Shown here in pieces: positions 25,768-38,742 of a stretch of 64,000 bases of DNA. The DNA is taken from the NCBI RefSeq assembly GCF_030269365.1, contig NZ_BSTF01000004.1, positions 496,001-560,000 on the forward strand, in the 5' to 3' direction. Within the stretch, counting starts at the first letter, position 1, and every line of letters begins with the position of its first letter. The notes below the pieces were generated by a model that was not told the DNA's origin, searched no databases, and worked only from the letters and a program-made list of their open reading frames with translations. Source of the stretch: Lentzea sp. NBRC 102530. Its GTDB lineage: Bacteria; Actinomycetota; Actinomycetes; Mycobacteriales; Pseudonocardiaceae. A program made the position numbers and the translations under genes.

Positions 25768-27282
25768 ATGGACGACGTCGTGATCGTGGGGGGCGGCCAC
25801 AACGGATTGGTGGCGGCCGCGTACCTCGCCAGGGCGGGGAAGTCAGTCAGGGTGCTGGAGAAGCTGCCGCACGTCGGCGGGGCCGCGGTGAGCGCCTCAC
25901 CCTGGGCGGGCGTCGACGCCCGCCTCTCGCGCTTCTCCTACCTCGTCTCGCTGCTGCCCGACCGGATCGTGCGAGATCTGGGGCTGAACCTGGCGCTGAA
26001 GTCCCGTTCGGCCTCGTCCTACACACCGGACGGCAAGGGCGGGCTGCTGGTCGAGCGCACCCCCGGCGAGGCGACCGAGCAGTCGTTCGAGGCCGTGTGC
26101 GGGTCGCTCGACGACTGGGAGCGGTGGCAGCGCTGGTACGCCGACCTGGAGCAGGTGGCCGCCGCGCTGGCCCCGACGCTGCTGGAACCGTTGGTGTCCC
26201 GGGAACACCTGCGCGTGCACGTCGACGCGGTGACCCGCGGCCGGGTGTGGGAGCAGGTCTTCGAACGGCCGATCGGCGCCACGTTGCAGGAGCTCTTCGA
26301 CAACAACCTGGTGCGCGGCGTCGTCGCCACGGACGCGTTGATCGGCACGCACTCGTCGCTGCATTCGTTGCGCGCCAACAAGTGCTTCCTCTACCACGTG
26401 ATCGGCAACGGCACGGGTGAGTGGAAGGTCCCGGTCGGCGGCATGGGCGGGGTCACCGCCGAGCTGGAACGGGTCGCGCGCGAGGCCGGGGCGCAGATCA
26501 TCACCGGCGCCGAGGTGACGTCGATCGAGTCGGACGGCAGGACCGCGTCGGTGACGTACGGGGACACCACCGTCGAGGCCGGCTTCGTGCTCTCCAACGT
26601 GGCGCCGTCGGTGCTGGGACGCTTGCAGGGCAAGGAGGTCCACGACGCGCCGGGCTGCCAGTTGAAGATCAACATGTTGCTGCGGAGGCTGCCCGAGCTC
26701 AAGTCCGGCGTGGACGCGCGGATCGCGTTCGCCGGCACGTTCCACCTCGACGAGTCCTACGACCAGCTGGAGACCGCGTACCTGGAGAGCTCGGCCGGGC
26801 AGGTGCCGTCGGTGCTGCCGGGCGAGATGTACTGCCACTCGCTGACCGACCCGTCGATCCTCGGGCCGTCGCTCGCGGGCCACGAGACGCTGACGCTGTT
26901 CGGCCTGCACCTGCCCGCGTCGTTGTTCGAGGGCCGCAACGACGAGCTGCGCGACGAACTGGTGGGGCGCTACCTCGACCAGCTCAACGCGCACCTGGTC
27001 GAGCCGATCCAGGACTGCCTCGCCGCGGACGCCGACGGCAACCCGTGCATCGAGGCCCGCACCCCGCTCGACCTGGAGGAGGAACTCGGCCTGCCGGGCG
27101 GCAACATCTTCCACGGCGAGCTCGACTGGCCGTTCGCCGAGACCGACGAGCAGGTCGGCCAGTGGGGCGTCGAGACCGACGTGGACAACGTGTTCGTCTG
27201 CGGTGCGGGCTCCCGGCGCGGTGGCGGGGTCAGCGGCATCGGCGGCCACAACGCGGCGAGGGCGGTCCTCGAACGCGGTTGA
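25768..27282 (+). CDS. Phytoene desaturase-like FAD-dependent oxidoreductase
   Basis: A 504-residue flavoprotein of the NAD(P)/FAD-dependent CrtI/PDSH-like group. The start is ATG 25768 with GGGAGGG upstream; the frame also opens at 25726 but that adds a tail before the dinucleotide-binding fold. Residues 4-40 carry the Rossmann motif VVIVGGGHNGLVAAAYLARAGKSV and a later EK-hVGG motif. The C-terminus has VFVCGAGSRRGGGVSGIGGHNAA, the usual FAD-binding end. No other carotenoid genes are nearby, so a pigment role is doubtful; relatives of this subgroup (pyridine nucleotide-disulfide oxidoreductase domain type) have unclear substrates. Confidence 0.87.
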   Translation: MDDVVIVGGGHNGLVAAAYLARAGKSVRVLEKLPHVGGAAVSASPWAGVDARLSRFSYLVSLLPDRIVRDLGLNLALKSRSASSYTPDGKGGLLVERTPGEATEQSFEAVCGSLDDWERWQRWYADLEQVAAALAPTLLEPLVSREHLRVHVDAVTRGRVWEQVFERPIGATLQELFDNNLVRGVVATDALIGTHSSLHSLRANKCFLYHVIGNGTGEWKVPVGGMGGVTAELERVAREAGAQIITGAEVTSIESDGRTASVTYGDTTVEAGFVLSNVAPSVLGRLQGKEVHDAPGCQLKINMLLRRLPELKSGVDARIAFAGTFHLDESYDQLETAYLESSAGQVPSVLPGEMYCHSLTDPSILGPSLAGHETLTLFGLHLPASLFEGRNDELRDELVGRYLDQLNAHLVEPIQDCLAADADGNPCIEARTPLDLEEELGLPGGNIFHGELDWPFAETDEQVGQWGVETDVDNVFVCGAGSRRGGGVSGIGGHNAARAVLERG

Positions 27283-27291
27283 GACATTTTT

Positions 27292-27310
27292 GATGACACC
27301 TCCCGTCATC
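27292..27310. promoter_or_regulatory. Candidate operator of the HTH gene at 27330
   Basis: GATGAC and GTCATC (27292-27297, 27305-27310) form a perfect inverted repeat with a 7-nt spacer, just upstream of the -10-like TACGCT (27317-27322). The position suggests autorepression by the following regulator. Confidence 0.45.
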
Positions 27311-27329
27311 TCTGGTTACGCTCTGCGGC

Positions 27330-27821
27330 GTGGGGGACTTCTACGGGATCGCGGAGATCGCCGACGCCATGGGGCTCAGCCGGCAACTCGTTGCTGTGTG
27401 GCGAAAGAGGCGCTCGCACGGCATCCCCGAGCCGGACGCGGAACTCGCGTCCGGCCCGATCTGGCGCCGCGAGACCGTCGAGCCGTGGATCGAACGCACC
27501 CGCGGCCGCCTGGGCCTCGCGGGCACGCGCGAGTCCGCGAGCCGGAGCCTGAGGCTGCGCACGTGTCGCCGGGTGCTGCGGCTGGCGGCGTTGATGCTGG
27601 AGGAGCCGCAACGGCCGCGCGTGCTCAACGAGGCCGCTGATCAGCTGCGCGACCTGATCCACGAGGTCGACCAGTCCGCGGACGACGTCGTGGGGGCGTT
27701 GCTGCGTGAACTCATCGAACCTGTGCGCGACCCCGATGTACCCGCCGAACTGCTGCGGGTGCCGGTCATCGAGTCGTTGCCGCTGGTCACGGCGGTGGCG
27801 CGGAACTCGCCGGATTGGTGA
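27330..27821 (+). CDS. Helix-turn-helix DNA-binding protein of unknown target
   Basis: A 163-residue protein. Residues 5-30 (YGIAEIADAMGLSRQLVAVWRKRR) look like a MerR/AlpA-type helix-turn-helix, followed by an excisionase-like SGPIWRRETVEPWIE. The C-terminal half is helical, with Leu/Arg repeats and an acidic stretch (HEVDQSADDV), possibly for dimerisation. The start is GTG 27330. TACGCT lies 7 nt upstream, so the transcript is probably leaderless, and an inverted repeat sits further upstream. I know no named family; a phage-derived or developmental regulator is possible. Confidence 0.65.
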   Translation: MGDFYGIAEIADAMGLSRQLVAVWRKRRSHGIPEPDAELASGPIWRRETVEPWIERTRGRLGLAGTRESASRSLRLRTCRRVLRLAALMLEEPQRPRVLNEAADQLRDLIHEVDQSADDVVGALLRELIEPVRDPDVPAELLRVPVIESLPLVTAVARNSPDW

Positions 27822-27842
27822 TGAGCTAACTCAAGACTTCTA

Positions 27843-27874
27843 TATCAAGGAACCTTGCTAAGGGTTCCTTGATA
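27843..27874. promoter_or_regulatory. Operator dyad and leaderless promoter of the ArsR-type gene
   Basis: TATCAAGGAACC and its exact complement (27843-27854, 27863-27874) are separated by 8 nt, a 12-bp perfect inverted repeat. The left arm also contains the smaller palindrome CAAGG-AA-CCTTG. TTGCTA (27855-27860) and TACCGT (27879-27884), 18 nt apart, give a promoter whose -35 and spacer are covered by the dyad. The -10 is 6 nt before the ATG. Confidence 0.7.
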
Positions 27875-27890
27875 CGCGTACCGTGGTGGC

Positions 27891-28448
27891 ATGACGGACG
27901 CTCCGATCACCGACCCCAAAGCACTGCGGGCGCTCTCGCACCCGTTCCGGTGGAAGCTGCTCCAGCTGCTGACCGAGGAGGGGCCGCAGACGGCGACCCA
28001 GTGCTCCGCCGCGTTGGGGGAGAGCGTCGCGAGCTGCTCGTACCACCTGAACATGCTGTCCAAGTACGGCTTCGTCGCCGAGGTGGAGGGACCCGGCCGG
28101 CAGAAGCCCTGGAAGATCGTCCCGAAGCGCCAGTCCATCTCGTCGGAGGGGCTGGAGGGCGAGGCGGCCATGGCGGCCGAAGCGGCGTCGATGGCCTACC
28201 TGGACCAGGAGTTCGAGCGCATGCGCACCCGTCTGCGCCAGTACGACCTCCTGCCCGAGGAGTGGCGTCCGGTGGTCGGCACCGAGGGCACGGTCAAGTT
28301 CGTCACCGCCGAGGAAGCTCTCGCCCTCGTGGAGGAGCTGCGGACGCTCCTGGACAAGTACGACGAGCGTCGGCTGAACCCTGAGCTGCGGCCGGAAGGG
28401 GCCAAGGCGGTCAGGCTCTTCCTCAGCCACACGGTCGCGCCCGAGTAA
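27891..28448 (+). CDS. ArsR-like winged-helix transcriptional regulator
   Basis: A 185-residue regulator. Residues 8-75 form an ArsR-type winged helix (KALRALSHPFRWKLLQLLTEEGPQTATQ, then CSYHLNMLSKYGFV), with no metal-binding Cys cluster. The C-terminal region is helical (AAMAAEAASMAYLDQEFERM, VTAEEALALVEELRTLLDKYDERR) and probably senses a ligand or dimerises, as in the HTH_20 group. The promoter carries a 12-bp dyad, so autoregulation is very likely. Translation appears to begin at the 5' end of the mRNA. A 53-residue gene follows 23 nt downstream with its own ribosome site, so the regulator probably controls it too. Confidence 0.87.
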   Translation: MTDAPITDPKALRALSHPFRWKLLQLLTEEGPQTATQCSAALGESVASCSYHLNMLSKYGFVAEVEGPGRQKPWKIVPKRQSISSEGLEGEAAMAAEAASMAYLDQEFERMRTRLRQYDLLPEEWRPVVGTEGTVKFVTAEEALALVEELRTLLDKYDERRLNPELRPEGAKAVRLFLSHTVAPE

Positions 28449-28471
28449 CAACCAACCGAAGGAGATCAGCT

Positions 28472-28633
28472 GTGTTCTCGCACCACGAAGCGTTTGCTAT
28501 CGCGAAGTACCGTCAGCAGGACTTCGAGGCCGACGCCGCCGCGCGCCGGCTCGTGCAGAAGTCCGAGGAGGAGGTCGCACCGAAACCCGAACGACGCCGC
28601 TTAGGGCTGTTCGTCCGGGTCCGGCACGCCTGA
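28472..28633 (+). CDS. 53-residue hypothetical protein in the ArsR-type operon
   Basis: GTG 28472 is preceded by GAAGGAGAT with 8-nt spacing, and the frame runs to TGA 28631-28633. The protein begins FSHHEAFAIAKYRQQDFEAD, predicted helical, continues AAARRLVQKSEEEVAP and ends basic and hydrophobic (RRRLGLFVRVRHA), which might touch the membrane or a nucleic acid. The stop lies 5 nt from the stop of the convergent oxidoreductase gene. I know no family for it; the YRQ...ARRLVQ pattern echoes the protein at 5294-5479. Confidence 0.65.
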   Translation: MFSHHEAFAIAKYRQQDFEADAAARRLVQKSEEEVAPKPERRRLGLFVRVRHA

Positions 28634-28638
28634 AGGGG

Positions 28639-30927
<2,289 letters not shown>

Positions 30928-31076
30928 GCCTCCATTGTTCGCTGATCGACGTCGGCGCCGCCAGCGCCCCCGAAGAACGCGGCGGCGCCGTCGACACGGG
31001 CCCCAAGGGGTGTGAACGGTCCGTGACGGCCAATTGTGATCGCCGTCACTCGTGTCCGGCACCTCTGAAAGGGTGA

Positions 31077-31778
31077 TCAACCACAGGTGTTCGGGGTCGG
31101 CAGCGGTCCCTCGGCGGAGAAGTAGCGGCGGTCGTCGTCCGCGAGGCCGGTACCGGGCCGCGCCGGTTCGGTGAACTGCGGTGCCAGGAAGCCGTCGCGG
31201 GCCGCGCCGCACGCGACCGAGTACTGAAAACCCCTGGCCTCCGAGGGCCAGACCCCGTCCGGCGTGACGGCGTACGACACCTGGTTCCTGCTCGCCACGA
31301 CCATCTCGCGCTGGTGCCGCAGCTTCGAGGGGTCCGGCGGCGCGAAGGCGTAGGCGAACACGTAGTCGGTGACCACGAGCGGGTGGCCGTCGCGCTCGCT
31401 CATCGTCATCCGGCCGCTGGCCTTGACGCCGAGCAGCCGCACACCCGCCTTGATCCGCGTGGACCAGCCGGGGAGGTTGCCCGCGACCTCGGCGCGCACC
31501 TGCGGGTCGAGCAGCGCGAGGAACTGCTCCGGGTTGTGCCGCGCGATCATCTCGTGGTCGGTCCTGGACGCGACGAGCGCCTTGCGGACCAGGGCGAACT
31601 CACGACTGCCGTCCGGCACGACGATGCCGTCGGCGCCGTCGGGCCACTGCTCGGCCGGGGTGCCGGCGAACGGGACCGCGAGGTTGATCGCGGGGGGCTC
31701 GCGCCACGCCGGGTGCAGGGCGACGAGCACGGCGACGATGACGACCAGGGAGAGGGCGGACACCGTCCTGTTCTTCAC
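31077..31778 (-). CDS. Membrane-anchored or secreted hypothetical protein
   Basis: About 233 residues from GTG 31778 (GTG 31790 and 31787 are also in frame). The chosen start gives [24 protein letters not shown], one hydrophobic helix acting as a signal or anchor. The outer part has no recognised motif. It contains two Cys (SVACGAA and the penultimate residue, NTCG), which could form a disulfide, and a beta-rich middle ([14 protein letters not shown]). It stands 149 nt upstream of the oxidoreductase gene on the same strand and is divergent from valS. No function is proposed. Confidence 0.7.
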   Translation of the reverse strand: MKNRTVSALSLVVIVAVLVALHPAWREPPAINLAVPFAGTPAEQWPDGADGIVVPDGSREFALVRKALVASRTDHEMIARHNPEQFLALLDPQVRAEVAGNLPGWSTRIKAGVRLLGVKASGRMTMSERDGHPLVVTDYVFAYAFAPPDPSKLRHQREMVVASRNQVSYAVTPDGVWPSEARGFQYSVACGAARDGFLAPQFTEPARPGTGLADDDRRYFSAEGPLPTPNTCG

Positions 31779-31861
31779 GCAGAACACCACGTTCGCGGGC
31801 CTGCCGGGGTTGCCCGCACCTCTAGCAGGTATCTCGTTTCAAGTCGAGACCCCGCCCTCCG

Positions 31862-31867
31862 TAGACT
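31862..31867 (+). promoter_or_regulatory. Leaderless -10 element of valS
   Basis: TAGACT (TANNNT) lies 8 nt before the valS GTG, with TTCAAG 18 nt further upstream. No ribosome site is present, which fits translation from the 5' end of the mRNA. Confidence 0.5.
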
Positions 31868-31875
31868 TCTCGGCT

Positions 31876-34503
<2,628 letters not shown>

Positions 34504-34508
34504 GCACC

Positions 34509-35846
34509 GTGGAGAACAACCTCGACGAGTTCCTCGACGTCGAGAACGAGCTCAACCAGCGGTGGCCCGAGACGAAGCTCGAGCCGTCGCTGGAGCGGAT
34601 CAAGGCGCTCGCCCACGTGCTGGGCGACCCGCAGACGTCGTACCCGGTCGTGCAGCTGACGGGCACGAACGGCAAGACGTCGACGTCGCGCATGGTCGAT
34701 GCGCTCTTCACGCGCATCGGCCTGCGCACGGGCCGGTTCACGAGCCCGCACCTGCAGCTCGCGACCGAACGCATCAGCCTCGACAACCAGCCGATCAGCC
34801 CCGAGCGCTACGTCGAGGTCTACCGCGACATCGAGCCGTACATCGCGATGGTCGACAGCCAGTCCGAGATCCGGATGAGCAAGTTCGAGGTGCTCACCGG
34901 CATGGCCTACGCGGCCTTCGCGGAGGCCCCGGCGGACGTCGCCGTCGTCGAGGTCGGCATGGGCGGCACGTGGGACGCGACGTCCATCGTGGACGCGCAG
35001 GTCGCCGTCCTGACCCCGATCGGCGTGGACCACACCGAGTACCTCGGCAACCGTCCCGAGGACATCGCGGTCGAGAAGTCCGGCATCATCAAGCCGGGCT
35101 CGGTCGCGATCATCGGCGAGCAGTCCGCCGAGGTCATGAAGGTGATCCTGACGCGCGTGGCCGAGGTCGACGCCACCGTCGCCCGCTTCGGCAGCGAGTT
35201 CGGCGTCATCTCCCGCGCCGTCGCGGTCGGCGGCCAGATGATCACGCTGCAGGGCCTCAGCGGCGTCTACGAGGACATCTTCCTGCCCCTGCACGGCGAA
35301 CACCAGGCAGCGAACGCGGCCATCGCACTCGCCGCCGTCGAGGCCTTCTTCGGCGCGGGCCCCGACCGCCAGATCAACATCGACTTCGTCCGCGAGGGCT
35401 TCGCGTCCGTCATCACGCCGGGCCGCCTGGAACGAGTCCGCAGCGCCCCCAACGTCTTCGTGGACGCGGCCCACAACCCGCACGGCGCTGCAGCGCTGGC
35501 TCGCGCGCTGGAATCCGAGTTCGGCTTCCGCAAACTGGTCGCCGTCGTGGCCGTGATGTCCGACAAGGACGCCGAGGGCATCCTCGCGGCCTTGGAACCG
35601 GTCGTGCAGGAACTGGTGATCACCACCAACTCCTCCCCTCGAGCAATGGACCCGGACGTCTTGGCGGGCCTGGCCGTCCCGATCTTCGGCGAGGACCGCT
35701 TCGAGGTCCGCCCGCGCCTCGTCGACGCCATCGAGGAAGCCATCCACCTCACCGAGGACGAACAGTCCGGCGGCGGCATCATCGTCACCGGCTCCGTCGT
35801 CACCGCGGGCGAGGCCCGCGCGCTGTTCGGGAAGGAACCGGCATGA
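34509..35846 (+). CDS. folC: Folylpolyglutamate synthase / dihydrofolate synthase
   Basis: Mur-ligase-like enzyme of 445 residues that adds glutamate to dihydropteroate or folates. The start is GTG 34509, with GGAGG about 11 nt upstream. The P-loop is LTGTNGKTSTSR (about residues 55-66), followed by RFTSPHL, the folate-site element, VGMGGTWDATS, and VDHTEYLGN, then the C-terminal domain with DAAHNPHGA. It is a typical bifunctional FolC in length and motifs. It is coupled upstream to valS and downstream to the DUF4233 gene, whose ATG overlaps the stop (ATGA). Confidence 0.96.
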   Translation: MENNLDEFLDVENELNQRWPETKLEPSLERIKALAHVLGDPQTSYPVVQLTGTNGKTSTSRMVDALFTRIGLRTGRFTSPHLQLATERISLDNQPISPERYVEVYRDIEPYIAMVDSQSEIRMSKFEVLTGMAYAAFAEAPADVAVVEVGMGGTWDATSIVDAQVAVLTPIGVDHTEYLGNRPEDIAVEKSGIIKPGSVAIIGEQSAEVMKVILTRVAEVDATVARFGSEFGVISRAVAVGGQMITLQGLSGVYEDIFLPLHGEHQAANAAIALAAVEAFFGAGPDRQINIDFVREGFASVITPGRLERVRSAPNVFVDAAHNPHGAAALARALESEFGFRKLVAVVAVMSDKDAEGILAALEPVVQELVITTNSSPRAMDPDVLAGLAVPIFGEDRFEVRPRLVDAIEEAIHLTEDEQSGGGIIVTGSVVTAGEARALFGKEPA

Positions 35847-36265
35847 CCGCCCCGGCCCCGCTGAAGAAAGACCCGATGAAGGCGTTCCGCGGCATCATGG
35901 CCGGAACCCTCATCCTCGAAGTGATCGTCGTGGCCCTGGCCCTCCCGGTCATCGCCAAACTGCACGGCGGCGTCGGCTCCCTGGTCGGCGGCGTGGCGTT
36001 CGGCTTCATCGTGGTCTTCATCGCCATGTGCGCCTTCGTCCGCCGGCCCTGGGCCATTCCCGCCGTCGTGGGTCTGCACGTCCTGCTGATCGCCACCTGG
36101 CTGCTGCTGCCGGCGATGGGCGTGATCGGCGTGATCTTCGGCCTCGTCTGGGTCTACATGCTCTGGCTGCGCAAGGACCTGCTGAAGCGCATGGCGGAGG
36201 GCCGCCTCCCGGCCCAGCAGGCAGCTCAGAAGGCCGAACAGCAGAACGACGCAGCGGCTTCCTGA
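35843..36265 (+). CDS. DUF4233 integral membrane protein
   Basis: A 140-residue protein with four predicted membrane helices (LILEVIVVALALPVIA, LVGGVAFGFIVVFIAMCAF, IPAVVGLHVLLIATWLLLP, GVIGVIFGLVWVYMLW) and a charged, Gln/Ala-rich cytoplasmic tail. The start ATG overlaps the folC stop. Proteins of this family follow folC in many actinobacteria, in mycobacteria being directly ahead of ndk. No biochemical function is established. Here ndk has been displaced about 15 kb downstream. Confidence 0.9.
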   Translation: MTAPAPLKKDPMKAFRGIMAGTLILEVIVVALALPVIAKLHGGVGSLVGGVAFGFIVVFIAMCAFVRRPWAIPAVVGLHVLLIATWLLLPAMGVIGVIFGLVWVYMLWLRKDLLKRMAEGRLPAQQAAQKAEQQNDAAAS

Positions 36266-36484
36266 CGCAATCGGGTGAAGGCGCTCGCACAATTCGGAAA
36301 GACTATTTGCGGTGCCGTCGAATAGCTCGAGCTAAGGGCGGCGTCGAAGTACGTACCCTTGCTTGTCGCAATGCAACTACACTTCCGCCTTGTTCACCCG
36401 ATCGTGCTTTGAATCCGGGACGGGTCCCGCCACCTGGCGCTATGCTGATCGGCGCACGATTCTGCACGGGGGAGGGCACTGGGG
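36266..36484. promoter_or_regulatory. Intergenic region ahead of the type VII cassette, candidate promoter
   Basis: No gene is visible in these 219 nt. It is less GC-rich than its surroundings. TATGCT (36441-36446) is a good -10 element 39 nt before the next start, though no clear -35 precedes it. GGGAC-GG-GTCCC (36418-36429) is a small palindrome just upstream of it, a possible regulator site. Confidence 0.4.
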
Positions 36485-36784
36485 ATGAGCGGTACCAAGG
36501 TTGATCTCGAGACGCTTCGCGCTGCCATCAAGGAGTACGAGTCGATCTACGCCGACCTCTTGAAGGCGCACGACGCAGGCAACATGCTGGTGGCGATTCA
36601 GCCTGCCGGCCTGGACAGGCCGAGTGGTGTCTACAACAACTGGGCCGTGACCGCTGGCGCGGCGCACCAGACGTCGAACGAGCAGTTGCAGGAAACCTTG
36701 AAGACGCGGATCAAGAACCTCAAGGCAACGCTCGCCCAGTACGAGCAGACCGAACAAGAGAACGCCCGCAAGGTCAGCGGATGA
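36485..36784 (+). CDS. Small helical type VII secretion-associated protein (WXG100/PE-like)
   Basis: A 99-residue protein with no signal peptide, predicted as two helices joined by a turn near QPAGLDRPSGVYNNW. That is the size and shape of WXG100/PE proteins, although the turn has no strict W-x-G. Near the C-terminus QYEQTEQENAR contains a Y-x3-E (YEQTE), the type VII export signal pattern. The ribosome site GGAGGG precedes the ATG. The stop overlaps the ATG of the DUF3558 lipoprotein gene, and the WXG/PPE-like and EspG-like genes follow. The assignment rests on neighbours and fold prediction, not on a clear family match. Confidence 0.7.
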   Translation: MSGTKVDLETLRAAIKEYESIYADLLKAHDAGNMLVAIQPAGLDRPSGVYNNWAVTAGAAHQTSNEQLQETLKTRIKNLKATLAQYEQTEQENARKVSG

Positions 36785-37437
36785 TCCGCCGAACCCAGCA
36801 GCAGGCCGACCACCAAAGCCGAAGGACTGAGTTGTTGCGCATCCGAACCGCCGTCGTCGGCGCTGCCGCACTTGTTCTGCTGGTGGGATGCGGCACAAGC
36901 GGTGGCACCAGCGGCACGCCGACCACTGCCTCGCAGCCGACCAGCACGAGCAACAGTGCAGGCGCGCCGAAGATCTCGAACCCGATCGATGTGAAGGTCG
37001 CCGAGGCCGATCCGTGCGGGGTGGTCACCGCGACGCAGCTGCAGACGTTCGGCCTCCCCGGGGTCGTGGGCTCGCTGAACACGACGTCCGCAGGAGCGGG
37101 GTGCCTGTGGCCCGGCACCTTCACCGAGGCGGAGATGGCGCCCGGCATGATCATTTCCCCGGCCGGTACCAGCTTGGAGTCCCTCTACGCGAAGAAGGAC
37201 GCGACGTATCCGGTGTTCGAGCCGCTGGAGGTCCAGGGGTACCCCGCGGCCATTGCGCTCGTCGTGGACCAGCGCAAGAAGGGCAACTGCGAGCTGTTCG
37301 TCGGTGTCTCGGAGGATCGGGTGATCATGTTCTCCCTTCAGAGCGAAGAGAAGAGCAAGTACTTCGCCGACCCGTGCGCCGGCGCCACTGAGTTCGCGAA
37401 TCTGGGAATGACCACCATCAAGGCAGGTGCGAAATGA
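36781..37437 (+). CDS. DUF3558 lipoprotein
   Basis: A 218-residue lipoprotein with lipobox LLVGC (Cys37 from ATG 36781) and a Ser/Thr/Gly-rich linker before a globular domain beginning DPCGVVTATQLQTFGLP and containing paired Cys (AGCLWPG, NCELFVG, DPCAGA), the DUF3558 pattern. The ATG is coupled to the previous stop. TTG 36832 or 36835, preceded by GAAGGA, would give a shorter, more usual signal peptide and may be the true start. In Pseudonocardiales these lipoproteins commonly occur beside type VII secretion substrates. The stop overlaps the next ATG. Confidence 0.85.
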   Translation: MIRRTQQQADHQSRRTELLRIRTAVVGAAALVLLVGCGTSGGTSGTPTTASQPTSTSNSAGAPKISNPIDVKVAEADPCGVVTATQLQTFGLPGVVGSLNTTSAGAGCLWPGTFTEAEMAPGMIISPAGTSLESLYAKKDATYPVFEPLEVQGYPAAIALVVDQRKKGNCELFVGVSEDRVIMFSLQSEEKSKYFADPCAGATEFANLGMTTIKAGAK

Positions 37438-38741
37438 CACGACCCGCGCCCAGCTGTTTTTCTGAGGACACCTCGCGAGCTGAAGGCTTCTCCGGAGCCG
37501 AGATCTACGCGCAGATGCACGGTGGCAAGGGCACTGGTACGGCGCAGATCGCTGCGGACAAGGCCAAGGAGCTCGAGAAGAGTTACGTCCTCATCGAGTC
37601 GAGGCTCAAAAAGGTCGGCGAAACCCTGGGCGAGGCCTGGACCGGCGCCAGTGCGGACGCCGCGCAGGCCGCAGCCAACCCGATCAACCAGGCCATGATC
37701 CAGATGCAGGACGCGCTGCGGCAGGCCGACCACTCGATCTCGAACCAGGTCTACCAATTCAACCACAACAAGGGTCAGCTCAAGAACATGCCGGCCTCCA
37801 AGCCGGACACGAACCTGTACGACGACCTGACCCCGTGGGACACGGACACCGAAGACAAGATCAACGCTTACAACAAGGAAGAAGAGTACAACCGCAACGT
37901 CTACCGGGAGTTCCAGAGCGCGAGCAACACCAACCGCGGTGAGCTTCCCAAGGAATTCCCGGGCGTTGTCGCTGACACGCTGAACGTCGAGGTCATCAAA
38001 GAGAACGGTGGCGGCGACGACGACAAGAAGTGGAACAAGAACGTCGATCAGACGCGGTCTTCCACTTCGTCGACCAGTTCCACCACTAGCACGCAGAGCA
38101 CGATCGGCACGGGCTGGACGGTTCCCACCACCAACGGGGACAACACCAACACGAGCTGGGTCGACAACACGAACCCGAGCAACACCAACAACACCGGCCG
38201 GCCGATCGTCGACAACCTGACCGGCAAGCCGCCGGTCGGCAGCGTCATCGACCGCCCGCCGACAACGGGTCTCCCGCCCGTCGGCGTGCCGGTGCGCCCG
38301 AACATCGGCGGCCCGAACGGGACCGGTGGCGGTCGTGGCACCGGTGGGCCCGGTGGTGCGGGCGGCGGCCGCTTCGGTGGTGGTGGCGGTGCCGGTGGCA
38401 TGGGTGGTGGCGCCGGCAAGTTCGGTGGCGCCGGCGGCATCGGCGGCGGCATGGGCAGTGCCGGCTCGGCTGGTTCGGCTGGGCAGCAGCCTGGTGGCAA
38501 GGCCGGGGTGTTCGGTGGCATGGGCGAGACGGCGGCCGGTGGTGGTGCCCGTGGTGGCGCTGCCGGTGCGGCTGGTCGCGCGGGTGCCGCCGGTATGGGC
38601 GGGATGGGTGGTCACGGGGCCAAGGGCCAGGGCGAGGACGACCTGGAGCACAAGAGCGCCGACTACCTCATCACCGAGGAGAACACGAACGAGATCATCG
38701 GTGACATGCCGATGGTCGCACCGCCGACGATCGGGGGGTGA
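37434..38741 (+). CDS. WXG/PPE-like type VII secretion substrate with Gly-rich domain
   Basis: A 435-residue protein without signal peptide. Residues 40-110 form a helical hairpin with a W-x-G motif in GEAWTGASADAAQ. This is followed by a hydrophilic Ser/Thr/Asn-rich section (about 195-255), then a Gly-rich segment (about 285-400) with GGRFGGGGGAGGMGGG-like repeats. The last 35 residues (HKSADYLITEENTNEIIG, ending PPTIGG) form a conserved-looking C-terminal tail. This layout is that of actinomycete PPE-like ESX substrates. The ATG overlaps the DUF3558 stop; the EspG-like chaperone follows 1 nt after its own stop. Confidence 0.8.
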   Translation: MTRPAPSCFSEDTSRAEGFSGAEIYAQMHGGKGTGTAQIAADKAKELEKSYVLIESRLKKVGETLGEAWTGASADAAQAAANPINQAMIQMQDALRQADHSISNQVYQFNHNKGQLKNMPASKPDTNLYDDLTPWDTDTEDKINAYNKEEEYNRNVYREFQSASNTNRGELPKEFPGVVADTLNVEVIKENGGGDDDKKWNKNVDQTRSSTSSTSSTTSTQSTIGTGWTVPTTNGDNTNTSWVDNTNPSNTNNTGRPIVDNLTGKPPVGSVIDRPPTTGLPPVGVPVRPNIGGPNGTGGGRGTGGPGGAGGGRFGGGGGAGGMGGGAGKFGGAGGIGGGMGSAGSAGSAGQQPGGKAGVFGGMGETAAGGGARGGAAGAAGRAGAAGMGGMGGHGAKGQGEDDLEHKSADYLITEENTNEIIGDMPMVAPPTIGG

Positions 38742-38742
38742 C

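Noticed and set aside
31779-31875. A T-box leader for valS
   Set aside because: There is no T-box sequence or specifier stem, and the -10 element is 8 nt from the start codon, leaving no room for a leader.
38320-38640. The Gly-rich region as a PE_PGRS gene or a transposon-like repeat
   Set aside because: It is a low-complexity domain within the frame of the WXG/PPE-like gene, without the GGAGGX repeats or PE domain of PE_PGRS proteins.
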